Source: JANLQX01 sp031406385
GTDB taxonomy: Bacteria; Actinomycetota; Acidimicrobiia; Acidimicrobiales; JANYDT01
Direction of reading: 5' to 3'
Assembly (NCBI GenBank): GCA_031406385.1
Contig: JANOHI010000012.1
Span: forward strand, 1 to 64,000
DNA length: 64,000 bases
Below are positions 43,204 to 51,781 of the stretch, piece by piece (position 1 is the first letter of the stretch; each line of letters begins with the position of its first letter). The notes beneath the pieces were generated by a model. The model did not search any database. It was given only the letters and a program-made list of their open reading frames with translations, and was not told the DNA's origin. The position numbers and the translations under genes are program-made.

Positions 43204-45481
43204 ACACCGAGCCATCGTGGTGTCGACCGCGGTTGGCGGAGCTCTCGGCGCAGCGACCCGAGGGATGGCTCCGACCGGTTCGCCGGTCATCGACACCATC
43301 GAGGCCGCTGCCCTCGGCGCGTTCGTGGCCGTTGCCGCAGTCTCGTGCCCTTGGTTGCTGCTCGTCGCGGCGGCGATGATCGGCACGCTCGTTGCGCCGA
43401 CCGGGGTGGTCGCGGCCGTGGTTGTCGTCGGTGGTCTCGCCGCGTTGGCGTCGGCGACCCGACGAGCGGTCGGGTGGCCGGCGGTGTCGGTCGGTCTTCG
43501 GGGAGTGGCCGGCGCCGCGCTCGTGTTCGCCTTCTGCCGGATTCGCATCTCCGTGTTTCATGGTGCTTCGGCGCTCGTCGCCGGCGCGGTGTTCGTCTTG
43601 ATCAGTTGTTTCGCGGTCGCTCGTGGTCGGCGTTGGCGACGTGCGTCGGTGGCGGCCGCGCTCTCCGGCCTGGCCGCCGGACTTGCCGTTGCACTGTTTC
43701 TCCTCGGGGGGCTCGCCACCCGAGACGACCTCAACGGGGCAAAGGTCGCCGCCGAGCGAGCCCTCGACGAAGTCCGCTCCGGCGATTTCCCGCGAGCAAA
43801 GTCGTCGCTTGCCGTCGCCACAGCTTCGTTCCGTCGCGCCGATCGCCGGCTCCGGCACTGGTCCGTGGCGCCGGCCGCCGCCGTTCCCTTCGTCGGCCGG
43901 TACCGCGCTGCCTTGGTCGACCTCACCCGGGCCGGTCGACGACTCGGTGATGACGTCGGGCGAACTCTCGGGGAAGCGGATCTCGATCGGCTCAAACCCC
44001 GAGGTGGGCGCGTCGATCTGGCCGAGCTGCGGCGGATCACCCCGGCCCTCGATGCCAGTGACCGGGCGATCAGTGATCTCGACCGCCTGCTGGTGCGGAC
44101 CATGGCCGACCCGTGGATGGTTCCACCGGTCCGGCAACGCCTGGGTCCGCTGGCTGAGCGCGCCGCGAAGGCACGCTACGACTCGGCCACTGCGGCAATG
44201 GCGGTGCGATCCGGCCGGGCCCTTCTCGGCGGCGACGGATTGCGGCGCTACCTGGTGCTGTTTACGACACCGGCGGAGGCGAGAGGCTTGGGTGGCTTCG
44301 CCGGAAACTTCGCCGAGCTCACGGCGGAGAACGGCCAGCTGACCATCACCCGCTTCGGTCGCAGCGAGGAACTGTTCCCTCCGGTCGGTGGCCCGGCGTT
44401 GACCATCACGGGTCCCCCTGGATGGGCGGCTTCGTGGGCGAGATTCGGCGGAATCAGCCCGGAGAACGGGAAGATGCTGCGGGACTACTGGCTTGCCATC
44501 ACCATGCCTCCGAGTCTCTCTGACGTCGGCGAACTGGCGGCGGAGATCTACCCGCAGGTCGGCGGCTCGCCTATCGACGGAGTGATCGCCGTGGATCCGT
44601 TCGGCTTGAGTGCGCTCCTGGCACTGACCGGGCCGATCAACGTGCCGAGCATCGGGACGAACCTCGACTCGTCGTCCGTGGTCGAATACCTCGTGCGGAC
44701 GCAGTACCGCGACTTCGATACCAACGAGACCCGTGTTGACGGCCTGGAAGCGGTGGCACTGGCAACCACCGAAGCGCTTCTCGGCACCGGTTCCTCGCTT
44801 CCCTCTCCCCCGGACATTGCGAAGATTCTGAGTCCGGCAGCGCGGGCGAACCATCTCACGATGTGGTCGCGCCGAAGGGACGAGGAGGCGCTCCTTGGAC
44901 GCATCGGGGCCGACAACGCTCTTCCACCGGTCAACGGGGATTCGCTTGCCGTCGTGTTTCAGAGCATCTCGTCGTCGAAGCTCGACGCCTTCACGAGGCG
45001 CTCCATCGACTACGAAGCGACGGTGGACCCGAAGACCGGGGCGGCAAGAGGCGACATCACGGTCACCATCCGCAACGATGCCACCGAGACTGGTCTGCCC
45101 CCGTATGTCTACGGATTCAAGCCGGCGACCGGCGAGACCTCCTACGGCGAGCATATGCTCTATGTGACGGTGTACACGGCGTATCCCGTCGTCACCGCAA
45201 CTGTGAACGGGGCGACCACGAACGTGTGGCGGTGGACTGAGCACGGACGCAATGCCACGACCGCGTTCATCCGGATTCCGGCTGGGCGGACGGAGGAGGT
45301 CCGGTTTTCGCTCCGGGGCTACCTGCCGCCGAACAGCACGTATCGCCTCGCCGTTCGTGCCCAAACCTCGGGGACCACCCCGGACCGGTACCGGATCCGG
45401 GTCAACGCCGGGGGGGCGGATGCTCTCGCCGTTGACGAGGAAATCGAGGGTGTACGGCGGTTCAAAGAAGGGGTACGATGA
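43187..45481 (+). CDS. DUF4012 domain-containing membrane protein
   Basis: The 764-aa protein has a cluster of N-terminal membrane helices (about 35-180), a coiled-coil-like segment with Arg/Asp-rich helices (about 185-330), then the DUF4012 domain. That domain is recognisable from YLVLFTTPAEARGLGGFAGNFAELT, IDGVIAVDPFGLSALLALTGPI and the C-terminal beta region. DUF4012 proteins are common next to actinobacterial glycan and cell-envelope genes; some resemble LytR-CpsA-Psr partners, but no reaction is known. It is coupled by ATGA to the small surface-protein gene. Confidence 0.82.
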   Translation: MTEGQRHRAIVVSTAVGGALGAATRGMAPTGSPVIDTIEAAALGAFVAVAAVSCPWLLLVAAAMIGTLVAPTGVVAAVVVVGGLAALASATRRAVGWPAVSVGLRGVAGAALVFAFCRIRISVFHGASALVAGAVFVLISCFAVARGRRWRRASVAAALSGLAAGLAVALFLLGGLATRDDLNGAKVAAERALDEVRSGDFPRAKSSLAVATASFRRADRRLRHWSVAPAAAVPFVGRYRAALVDLTRAGRRLGDDVGRTLGEADLDRLKPRGGRVDLAELRRITPALDASDRAISDLDRLLVRTMADPWMVPPVRQRLGPLAERAAKARYDSATAAMAVRSGRALLGGDGLRRYLVLFTTPAEARGLGGFAGNFAELTAENGQLTITRFGRSEELFPPVGGPALTITGPPGWAASWARFGGISPENGKMLRDYWLAITMPPSLSDVGELAAEIYPQVGGSPIDGVIAVDPFGLSALLALTGPINVPSIGTNLDSSSVVEYLVRTQYRDFDTNETRVDGLEAVALATTEALLGTGSSLPSPPDIAKILSPAARANHLTMWSRRRDEEALLGRIGADNALPPVNGDSLAVVFQSISSSKLDAFTRRSIDYEATVDPKTGAARGDITVTIRNDATETGLPPYVYGFKPATGETSYGEHMLYVTVYTAYPVVTATVNGATTNVWRWTEHGRNATTAFIRIPAGRTEEVRFSLRGYLPPNSTYRLAVRAQTSGTTPDRYRIRVNAGGADALAVDEEIEGVRRFKEGVR

Positions 45482-45933
45482 CCACTGTGAGCATTTTGGA
45501 CGGGAAGGTGAACAAAGGCTTCGGGCCACTGACCAGCGCGAAACGATTGGCCACCCGGTGTGTGGCTGTCGGTCTGTTCGCTCTTGCATCGGCCGGACCT
45601 GCTTCCGCCCAGAGCGCGACAAGCCAGTTACCGATCCCACCGGTCGTTCCGCCGTCGCTCGTCCCCGTCCCCGCCTCCGCAGCCCCAGCGGCCGCCGGTC
45701 CGACGATCAGCGTGCAAGGGGCAACCCTGGTGTCAAGCACGACGCCGACGACGACGCCCACGACATTGGCGATCAAACCATCAGTCCTCGGCGAGGCCCT
45801 GGTTGCCCCTCAAGTCAGTCCCGCAGTCGCATTCACCGGCTCCGACGTCGCTGGGCCGCTTCGGCTCGCGTTCACCTTGGGGTTGGCCGGTGCCGGGCTC
45901 GTCCTGGTTACCCGCCGACGCCGCTCGGCCTGA
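45478..45933 (+). CDS. Small surface protein with LAXTG-like sorting signal
   Basis: The 151-aa protein has a signal peptide (LATRCVAVGLFALASAGPASA, cleavage near AQS at about 45) and a Pro/Ala/Thr-rich extended middle. The C-terminal sorting pattern is VAFTG, then the hydrophobic stretch LRLAFTLGLAGAGLVLV and the charged end TRRRRSA. VAFTG resembles the LAXTG motif of class E sortases in high-GC Gram-positives. It is coupled to the DUF4012 gene by ATGA and is probably displayed on the cell wall. Confidence 0.7.
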   Translation: MTTVSILDGKVNKGFGPLTSAKRLATRCVAVGLFALASAGPASAQSATSQLPIPPVVPPSLVPVPASAAPAAAGPTISVQGATLVSSTTPTTTPTTLAIKPSVLGEALVAPQVSPAVAFTGSDVAGPLRLAFTLGLAGAGLVLVTRRRRSA

Positions 45934-45954
45934 TCGGGCGCCGAACCGCCCGAT
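45933..45954. terminator. Hairpin terminator between convergent genes
   Basis: ATCGGGCG (45933-45940) and CGCCCGAT (45947-45954) form a perfect 8-bp stem with a 6-nt loop, followed by TTT. The hairpin overlaps the stop codon of the surface-protein gene and lies just before the end of the convergent HxlR gene, so it may serve both. Confidence 0.6.
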
Positions 45955-45964
45955 TTGGGGCGCC

Positions 45965-46417
45965 CTACATCCAGACCGGGGCGTCGGTCCGGCCCAAGTC
46001 CTTGCGTGCTCCCGGCCCGGCCGGCTCGCCCGGCTGGTCGACGACCGTCCCGCAGGTCGGGCACCACGGACGCCATGACAGCGACGACCCGCACACGTCG
46101 TGGGTTCGGTGCTCGGGGAGGCCGTGCATGCGAGCGCCCCACGAGGAGAGCGCGCCGAGCACCGTGGCCAGTTCCCGGCCTGTCGTCGTGAGCTCGTAGG
46201 CCAGCCGTCGGGGCCGTTCCTGATACGGGCTCGACGTCAGCAGCCTCTCCGTTTCGAGGTGCCGGAGCCGGGCGGCCAACACGTTCGGAGCGATGCCGGG
46301 CACATCGCCGGCGAGTTCGTTGTAGCGACGCGGCCCGCTGAGCAGGGCCCGGACAACGAGGAGCGACCAACGGTCACCGACCTGATCGAGGGCCAGCGCG
46401 AGAGCTTGATCGTGCAC
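45965..46417 (-). CDS. HxlR-family winged-helix regulator
   Basis: From GTG 46417 the product is 150 aa. LALALDQVGDRWSLLVVRALLSGPRRYNELAGDVPGIAPNVLAARLRHLE is the HxlR/MarR-like winged helix. The C-terminus (SWRPWCPTCGTVVD) has two Cys that could sense redox or bind metal. It is divergent from the HtrA-like gene. The intergenic region holds a perfect inverted repeat (46452-46474) that is the likely operator. Confidence 0.82.
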   Translation of the reverse strand: MHDQALALALDQVGDRWSLLVVRALLSGPRRYNELAGDVPGIAPNVLAARLRHLETERLLTSSPYQERPRRLAYELTTTGRELATVLGALSSWGARMHGLPEHRTHDVCGSSLSWRPWCPTCGTVVDQPGEPAGPGARKDLGRTDAPVWM

Positions 46418-46451
46418 AACGAAGAGTCTTGCAGTTGGGTGCCGAGATGAT

Positions 46452-46474
46452 GTAACTTGCAATCTGCAAGTTAC
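46452..46474. promoter_or_regulatory. Perfect 10-bp inverted repeat, likely HxlR operator
   Basis: GTAACTTGCA and TGCAAGTTAC are exact reverse complements separated by ATC. The site lies 35 bp before the HxlR GTG and 60 bp before the protease ATG, so one site could control both genes. HxlR-type regulators bind dyads of this kind. Confidence 0.75.
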
Positions 46475-46533
46475 TAGTCGCGAACACCACCCCGCCAACA
46501 CCAACCCCGCCCACACCTTCGAAGGACAACCCC

Positions 46534-47439
46534 ATGGCTTCCCCACTGCACGAACTCAACACCGCACTCGCCACCGTCTCCGCCAAAGCGGCAGCCGCAA
46601 CCGTCGCCATAGGTCGCGACGGCCGAGGCTCCGGAGTGGTCATCGCCGAAGGGGTCGTCATCACGAACGCCCACTCGCTGCGCGCCCGCACCACCCAGGT
46701 CCGCTTCGCCGACGGCCGCATCGAGCAGGCCGAGGTGCGCGGCTCGGACACCGACGGGGACCTCATCGCCCTCACCGTCGACACCGGTTCCGTGAAACCC
46801 CTCGAGGCCGCGGAAGCAGCACCGCAACCCGGCCACTTCGTCGTGGCCGCCCACGGCGACGGCTCCGTCGGGGTTGGCACGGTGGCCGCCGTGAACCGCA
46901 CGTTCCCCGGTCCGCGTGGACGCTCGATCGACAACGCCATCGAGCACACCGCCGCCTTGGCACGCGGTGCATCAGGCGGACCGCTAGTCGATGTCGACGG
47001 CAACCTCATCGGCATCAATACCAATCGGTCCGACGTCGGATACCAAGCGATTGCCTATGCCGGGGCGACACGCGCCCGCATCGACGCGCTTATCACCGGA
47101 ACATCGTTCCATCGACGCCAACTCGGCGTGGCCCTCGCACCGGCAGCGGCAACTGCAGCAGTGCGTCGTGCCGCAGGACTGCCCGAGATCACCGGGCTGC
47201 TGGTCCGTGGGGTGGCTGAGGACTCTCCGGCCCATCGCGCCGGCCTGGCCCAGGGGGATGTGATCGTGTCGGCCGGACCGGTGGCGATCGACAGCCTCGA
47301 TGCGCTCGCTCGCGCCCTCGACACGAACGAGGACACCATCGTGCTCACCGTGGTCCGGGGTGTCGATGAGCGCACCGTCTCGGTGAGTTTCGCCGCGCCG
47401 GCGGAGCCGACTACGACCGCCGACGCCGCAACCGCCTGA
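46534..47439 (+). CDS. HtrA-like trypsin-fold serine protease with PDZ domain
   Basis: The 301-aa protein has the catalytic triad His47 (VVITNAHSL), Asp76 (DTDGDLIAL) and Ser147 (GASGGPL), then a PDZ domain (about 205-285: ITGLLVRGVAEDSPAHRAGLAQGDVIVSAG). There is no signal peptide or membrane helix, so unlike most HtrA proteins it seems cytosolic. It is divergent from an HxlR regulator and probably controlled by it, suggesting a stress-induced role. Confidence 0.83.
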   Translation: MASPLHELNTALATVSAKAAAATVAIGRDGRGSGVVIAEGVVITNAHSLRARTTQVRFADGRIEQAEVRGSDTDGDLIALTVDTGSVKPLEAAEAAPQPGHFVVAAHGDGSVGVGTVAAVNRTFPGPRGRSIDNAIEHTAALARGASGGPLVDVDGNLIGINTNRSDVGYQAIAYAGATRARIDALITGTSFHRRQLGVALAPAAATAAVRRAAGLPEITGLLVRGVAEDSPAHRAGLAQGDVIVSAGPVAIDSLDALARALDTNEDTIVLTVVRGVDERTVSVSFAAPAEPTTTADAATA

Positions 47440-47476
47440 ACCCCGAAGACCCTGTGGCGGCGAGCCGCGCGTTGCG

Positions 47477-48817
47477 TCAGGAGGGGACGTCGAGGATGTG
47501 GTCGAGCCAGTCGTGGTAGTGCTGCACGCGGGACTCGTCAGCCGACAGAAGCGCGGTGCTGAACCCGCGTGAGCGCATCCCCCGCTGCACGTCACGGATG
47601 AGATGGATGTCCTGATCGATGGTGATGGTCATCGTCTTCCGCCCGGCGATCACGTCGTCCTGGGTGAACTCGTCGTGCTCCGGTCGAGACGGTTGTTCGA
47701 AGAGCGTCGACGGATGCGGCGTGAACGCAACGCCGGCACGGTCGGCGACCGCTTCGCTCGGAGCGAGTCGGAATGTGAACTTGTCCCACAGACATCGACC
47801 CGGATCGGTCGGGTGCGGCCGTGCCCGCATGACCAACGCGCTGTCGGGCTGGACGGTCAGCATCATGTTCGGGAAGACGTTGTATTGCTCCACGTCGCTG
47901 AGCCGATCGTCGGACAGCGCGTCGAAGTCGAAGCCGAGCTGTGGGGCGCGCTCGCGTCGGAGCTTCTGGATGTCGTGACGGATGTCGAGCACCCGCCCGA
48001 CGTAGTCCTCGGGGTCGAGTCCCCACACCTTCAGTTGCTGCGTGAGGAACGGCGTCGGCTCGTCGGGAATCGGCAGACGGGTGTTCACGGTGTGCCCGTC
48101 GATGGTCACACTGGAATGCCCGTTGCCGAACAGGTCGACCTGCGCGGTGGGACAGTCGAACAGGGTCTTGTGCTGCGGATGGATGTGCTCGACGTGGTAC
48201 AGCTCTCCGAAGTTGTCGAACACGGCCTTCCAGTTGCAGTCGAGATGCACGGTCTGATCGCCGATGAGCGTCATCTCCTCGAGCCGGTACGGATCAACGA
48301 GCTCGGCGACACCGGCGAGGTAGTCGCGCAGCGGCACCGCATCCGGATCCATGCACACCCACACGAGGCCGGCCCAGGTGTCGACGCGCAGCGGTTGCAG
48401 CGATCGCGTCGACCGGTCGACTCCCCCGTCGAATCGGGCATTGTCGGGAACGACGATCAGTCGCCCATCGTTGCGGTACGTCCAACCGTGATAGCCGCAC
48501 TCGAAGCTCTTCGCACATCCCCGTTCACCGGTCACGAGGCGCATGCCGCGGTGCTGGCACACGTTGTACATCGCCGCGAGTTCACCGGCGTCGGTGCGCA
48601 CGATCAGGATCGACTCGTCGGCGATGTCGAACCTTGCGAACTCCCCCGGCGTGGCAACGTCGCGCTCCAAGCACGCGAAGATCCAGACGCGGTCCCAGAG
48701 CGACTCCGCCTCGCGTGACATCCACACCGGCGACACATACCGGTCGGCCGAGATCGTCACGGGCCCCCGGGGCGCGGCCTGGTGGACGATCGTTGGTCGG
48801 GCCTGCACTCTCTCCAC
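47477..48817 (-). CDS. Rieske-type aromatic-ring-hydroxylating oxygenase, alpha subunit
   Basis: The 446-aa protein has the Rieske [2Fe-2S] ligands C87-x-H89 (CQHRG) and C107-xx-H110 (CGYHGW). The mononuclear iron region is DNFGELYHVEHIHPQH in the catalytic domain. It hydroxylates aromatic or polycyclic substrates using electrons from a reductase that is not encoded nearby. No beta subunit gene is adjacent, so it may be a homotrimer. The substrate is not predictable; P450s and an acyl-CoA ligase nearby suggest a catabolic region. Confidence 0.86.
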   Translation of the reverse strand: MERVQARPTIVHQAAPRGPVTISADRYVSPVWMSREAESLWDRVWIFACLERDVATPGEFARFDIADESILIVRTDAGELAAMYNVCQHRGMRLVTGERGCAKSFECGYHGWTYRNDGRLIVVPDNARFDGGVDRSTRSLQPLRVDTWAGLVWVCMDPDAVPLRDYLAGVAELVDPYRLEEMTLIGDQTVHLDCNWKAVFDNFGELYHVEHIHPQHKTLFDCPTAQVDLFGNGHSSVTIDGHTVNTRLPIPDEPTPFLTQQLKVWGLDPEDYVGRVLDIRHDIQKLRRERAPQLGFDFDALSDDRLSDVEQYNVFPNMMLTVQPDSALVMRARPHPTDPGRCLWDKFTFRLAPSEAVADRAGVAFTPHPSTLFEQPSRPEHDEFTQDDVIAGRKTMTITIDQDIHLIRDVQRGMRSRGFSTALLSADESRVQHYHDWLDHILDVPS

Positions 48818-48848
48818 GCGCTTCCTCTCGCTTCGGTTCGGCTTACGG

Positions 48849-49025
48849 CTTACGGCAGCGTCGCCCTCACGAGATCGTGGCCGGATCGACCCCGCACCCG
48901 CAAACTACAGCAGCGTTGCTCTGCTCGATCATCACCGGACCGACGCCGCGCCAGCGAGCAACAGCAGCGCGGCTCTGCTCGATCATCACCGGATCGACGC
49001 CGCGCCGCGAGCTACAGCAGCGTTG
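48849..49025. repeat. Degenerate 53-55-bp tandem repeats over the 3' end of the threonine deaminase gene
   Basis: Units begin near 48849, 48905, 48959 and 49012, each with a CTACAGCAGCG-like start; the middle two share GCTCTGCTCGATCATCACCGG. The last unit is the coding end of the minus-strand threonine deaminase gene including its stop codon, so its 3' end was duplicated downstream. The repeats fill the space up to the Rieske gene start. Confidence 0.75.
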
Positions 49026-50238
49026 CCTCGAAACCCTCGGCGCGGAGGGTGTCGATCACGTTGTTGCGATGCTCGGGGTTGCGGGTCTCGAGGACCATGA
49101 GGACCTCGACCTGATCGACACCGATCTGCACGCCGGTGCGGTGGTGCTCCACGTCGAGGACGTTGAGTCCGAGGCGGGCGATGACCGCGGTCAACGCGGC
49201 GAGCGAGCCGGGGCGGTCACGGAAGACGATCCGCAGGCGTAGATACCGGCCCGCGGCCGACAGTCCGCGCGTGACGATCGAGGTGAGCAGCATCGGATCG
49301 ACGTTGCCGCCCGACAGCACCACCACCGCCGGGTGGGCACCGCTGATCCTGCCGGCCAGCAGAGCCGCCAGGCCGACCGCACCGGAAGGCTCGACAACGG
49401 CCTTGGCCCGCTCCATGAGGAACAGCACAGCCTCGGCGATCTCGTCCTCCGTCACGGTGATCACGTCGTCGACGAGCGTTCGGGTCATTTCGAAGGTGAT
49501 GTCGCCGGGCGCACGCAGCGCAATGCCGTCGGCCATCGTCGACGTGGAATCGAGGGTCACCACATGACCGGCGTCGAGCGACAGCCGCATCGACTTCGCC
49601 CCTTCCGCCTCCACCCCGACGATGGTCGCGTTCGGCATCGCATGCCGCAGCGCGAAGGCCGAGCCGGCGACCAACCCGCCACCACCGACGGGGATCAGGA
49701 TCACCGGATGGTCCGAGGCGTTGGCGGTTTCGGCATACTCCTCGGCCACTTCGACGCCGACCGTTGCTTGGCCGGCGATGATCAGCGGATCGTTGAAGGG
49801 CGGCACGAACACCGCGCCGTGTTCCGCGGCATATGCACGCGCCAGACCGAGGCAGTCGTCGAGGCTCGGCCCGCCGATGATCACCTCAGCGCCATAGCCC
49901 TCCGTGGCCTTGAGCTTGGGCAGCGACACCGACTCGGGCATGAAGATCACCGAGCGACGGCCCGTCAGCGACGAGGCGAGAGCGACACCCTGGGCATGGT
50001 TTCCCGCTGACGCGGCCACCACGTCGACACCCGGGTCGAGTCGGCTGATCCGGTTGTAGGCACCACGGATCTTGAACGATCCAGCCCGCTGAAGATGCTC
50101 GGGCTTCAGGTAGACCGGCCGCCCGAGGGCCCGCGACACCGCGTCGGCGAGACGTGTCGGTGTCTTGCGGATCACCCCGTCGAGTCGACGGCGCGCGTCG
50201 ATGACATCGTCGTGGGTGATCGGTGAGGGGTCGTTCAT
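49012..50238 (-). CDS. ilvA: Threonine ammonia-lyase (threonine deaminase) with ACT domain
   Basis: The 408-aa PLP enzyme converts threonine to 2-oxobutanoate and ammonia. The PLP lysine is K56 in GSFKIRGAYNR; the phosphate-binding loop is VGGGGLVAGSAFAL; SAGNHAQGVA binds the substrate. The C-terminal ACT domain (about 330-408, FRDRPGSLAALTAVIARLGLNVLDVEHHR) gives allosteric control. The length fits the short IlvA/TdcB-type form with one ACT domain, so a biosynthetic or catabolic role cannot be separated. Confidence 0.9.
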   Translation of the reverse strand: MNDPSPITHDDVIDARRRLDGVIRKTPTRLADAVSRALGRPVYLKPEHLQRAGSFKIRGAYNRISRLDPGVDVVAASAGNHAQGVALASSLTGRRSVIFMPESVSLPKLKATEGYGAEVIIGGPSLDDCLGLARAYAAEHGAVFVPPFNDPLIIAGQATVGVEVAEEYAETANASDHPVILIPVGGGGLVAGSAFALRHAMPNATIVGVEAEGAKSMRLSLDAGHVVTLDSTSTMADGIALRAPGDITFEMTRTLVDDVITVTEDEIAEAVLFLMERAKAVVEPSGAVGLAALLAGRISGAHPAVVVLSGGNVDPMLLTSIVTRGLSAAGRYLRLRIVFRDRPGSLAALTAVIARLGLNVLDVEHHRTGVQIGVDQVEVLMVLETRNPEHRNNVIDTLRAEGFEATLL

Positions 50239-50253
50239 GGTGAGCGAAGCGCT

Positions 50254-51525
50254 TCAGCCGAGGACAACGCCGGGAGGAAGGTCGGCGAGCAGAGCGTCGC
50301 TGATCCACATCTCGGTGAGGTGCAACGTCGAGCGGATCCGGACGACGCGTTTCGGTTCGTGGACCGGTCGGCCGCACATCGAAAGCGCAGCTTTGATCGC
50401 GTCTTCCCCGGTGGGCAGCGCCATCGGCATGCGCGAACGACGAACGCCCGCGGGGCCGGCGGTGAAGCAATTGATGTAGGTCTTGTGCCAATCGACCTTG
50501 GCGGCGACCTCGGTGGTGATGAAGTCGGCGAGACCAATACCCAACGCGTTGCCGTGGCCCCCGTCGGTGAGGCCGAGCGCCACGATGGTCGCCGTTGTCG
50601 ACTGACCATCGAGCCCGTTGACCCAGTAGCGGCCCGTGACGTTCGGGTCCATCATCACGCCGCTGATGTCCTTGCCGATCTCGTTGATGATGAGCACATC
50701 GATCGGTTCGAACGCCAAGCGAGTCACGTGCGTCTTGGCAAGATCGGTGAGGGCGATCTCGCGCGCCGCGCCGATCTCCGATCCGAGCAGGGCCTCGGCC
50801 ACGACAACGTCACCGGCGGCGTTCTCGATACTGGCGAATCCACCGAGGAGTCGACCGGTGGTCCGATGCGCGACGATACCGTCGATGATCATCTGACGCA
50901 TCACCTCGGGGCCGGACGCATGGATCTGAGCAGCGCCGGGCTGCTTGCCGAATCCGACCACGCACATCTTCGACAGTCCGCTCTCCAGCGGACCGGTGAA
51001 GCACGTGTGCGGCTTGATCCGATTGACCGGAAAGAAGTGGTCGGCACCGGCGGCATGGCGGTCGAGGAACATCGGAACACCGCCGGGCGTGCGGGCCACT
51101 TCGACGGTCTCCATCGTCGCCCGGATGGGTGCGCCCACGGCGTCCTCGGTGATCCCGTAGCCGGTCAGCACTTCGAGCTGTCCCTCGGCCGTCCCACCGC
51201 CATGGCTGCCCATCGCTGGGACGATGAACGGATCGGCGCCTACGGAGCGAAGCCCCTCGATCACGCCGGCGAGCATCTCGACGCGGGCCGTGAGACCACG
51301 ACTGCCGGCACCCACCGCCACGGTTGCTCCGGGGCGGACCACGCCGTCGAAGCGAGCCTTGACGGACGCGGCGGCAGCGGATCGCACGTCGTCGATCGGC
51401 ACGCCGAAAGCAGCCGGGAGCACGACCCGGTGGAGTTCGGGGATCGTCAGGTCAGGGTGGAACGGGAGCTTCACACCGCGAAGCATCGCGGCGAAGTTCG
51501 CAGGATCACTCGGCGTTGTGGGCAC
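50254..51525 (-). CDS. LarA-like (DUF2088) protein
   Basis: From GTG 51525 the product is about 423 aa. The N-terminal part matches the lactate racemase (LarA/DUF2088) catalytic domain: GATVAVGAGSRGLTARVEMLAGVIEGL, PAMGSHGGGTAEGQLEVLTGYGI and RIKPHTCFTGPLESGLSKM. The family binds a nickel-pincer nucleotide in true racemases and acts on 2-hydroxy acids. No larB, larC or larE is visible, so the reaction is open. The frame extends to 51738, but that part lacks similarity and overlaps the divergent promoter region. Stop and ilvA start are 16 bp apart. Confidence 0.7.
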   Translation of the reverse strand: MPTTPSDPANFAAMLRGVKLPFHPDLTIPELHRVVLPAAFGVPIDDVRSAAAASVKARFDGVVRPGATVAVGAGSRGLTARVEMLAGVIEGLRSVGADPFIVPAMGSHGGGTAEGQLEVLTGYGITEDAVGAPIRATMETVEVARTPGGVPMFLDRHAAGADHFFPVNRIKPHTCFTGPLESGLSKMCVVGFGKQPGAAQIHASGPEVMRQMIIDGIVAHRTTGRLLGGFASIENAAGDVVVAEALLGSEIGAAREIALTDLAKTHVTRLAFEPIDVLIINEIGKDISGVMMDPNVTGRYWVNGLDGQSTTATIVALGLTDGGHGNALGIGLADFITTEVAAKVDWHKTYINCFTAGPAGVRRSRMPMALPTGEDAIKAALSMCGRPVHEPKRVVRIRSTLHLTEMWISDALLADLPPGVVLG

Positions 51526-51730
51526 CTTCGCAGCGTATGCCGCTTTCGCGCTGACGACGAGGGCGAGCCGTCGGTGGCGGCTTAGCTCTCGAGGATGTCG
51601 GCGTTGCGCGTCCGGTTGGCGCCACGTTGTCGAGTTGACGACACGCTCAACCAGCCACGCAAGTCGCCAACCAACCACACAATCCGACAGTCCGAACGCC
51701 AACCCGGGCGCGAACGGCTTGGCGGAAGAA

Positions 51731-51746
51731 CTAACCACCCGATTAG
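51731..51746. promoter_or_regulatory. Imperfect inverted repeat upstream of the selenoprotein operon
   Basis: CTAACC and GATTAG form a near-perfect dyad (5 of 6) around ACCC, about 35 bp before the first selenoprotein gene. TTAGAT inside it could be a -10 box. A TetR-like operator is possible, though no regulator gene is adjacent. Confidence 0.3.
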
Positions 51747-51781
51747 ATTTCGCTCACACAACACCACCGATGGAGGACACC

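Noticed and set aside
43043..45640. 865-codon open frame on the minus strand
   Set aside because: It is the antisense reading of the DUF4012 gene; its Arg/Gly/Asp-rich composition and lack of family features mark it as a GC-frame shadow.
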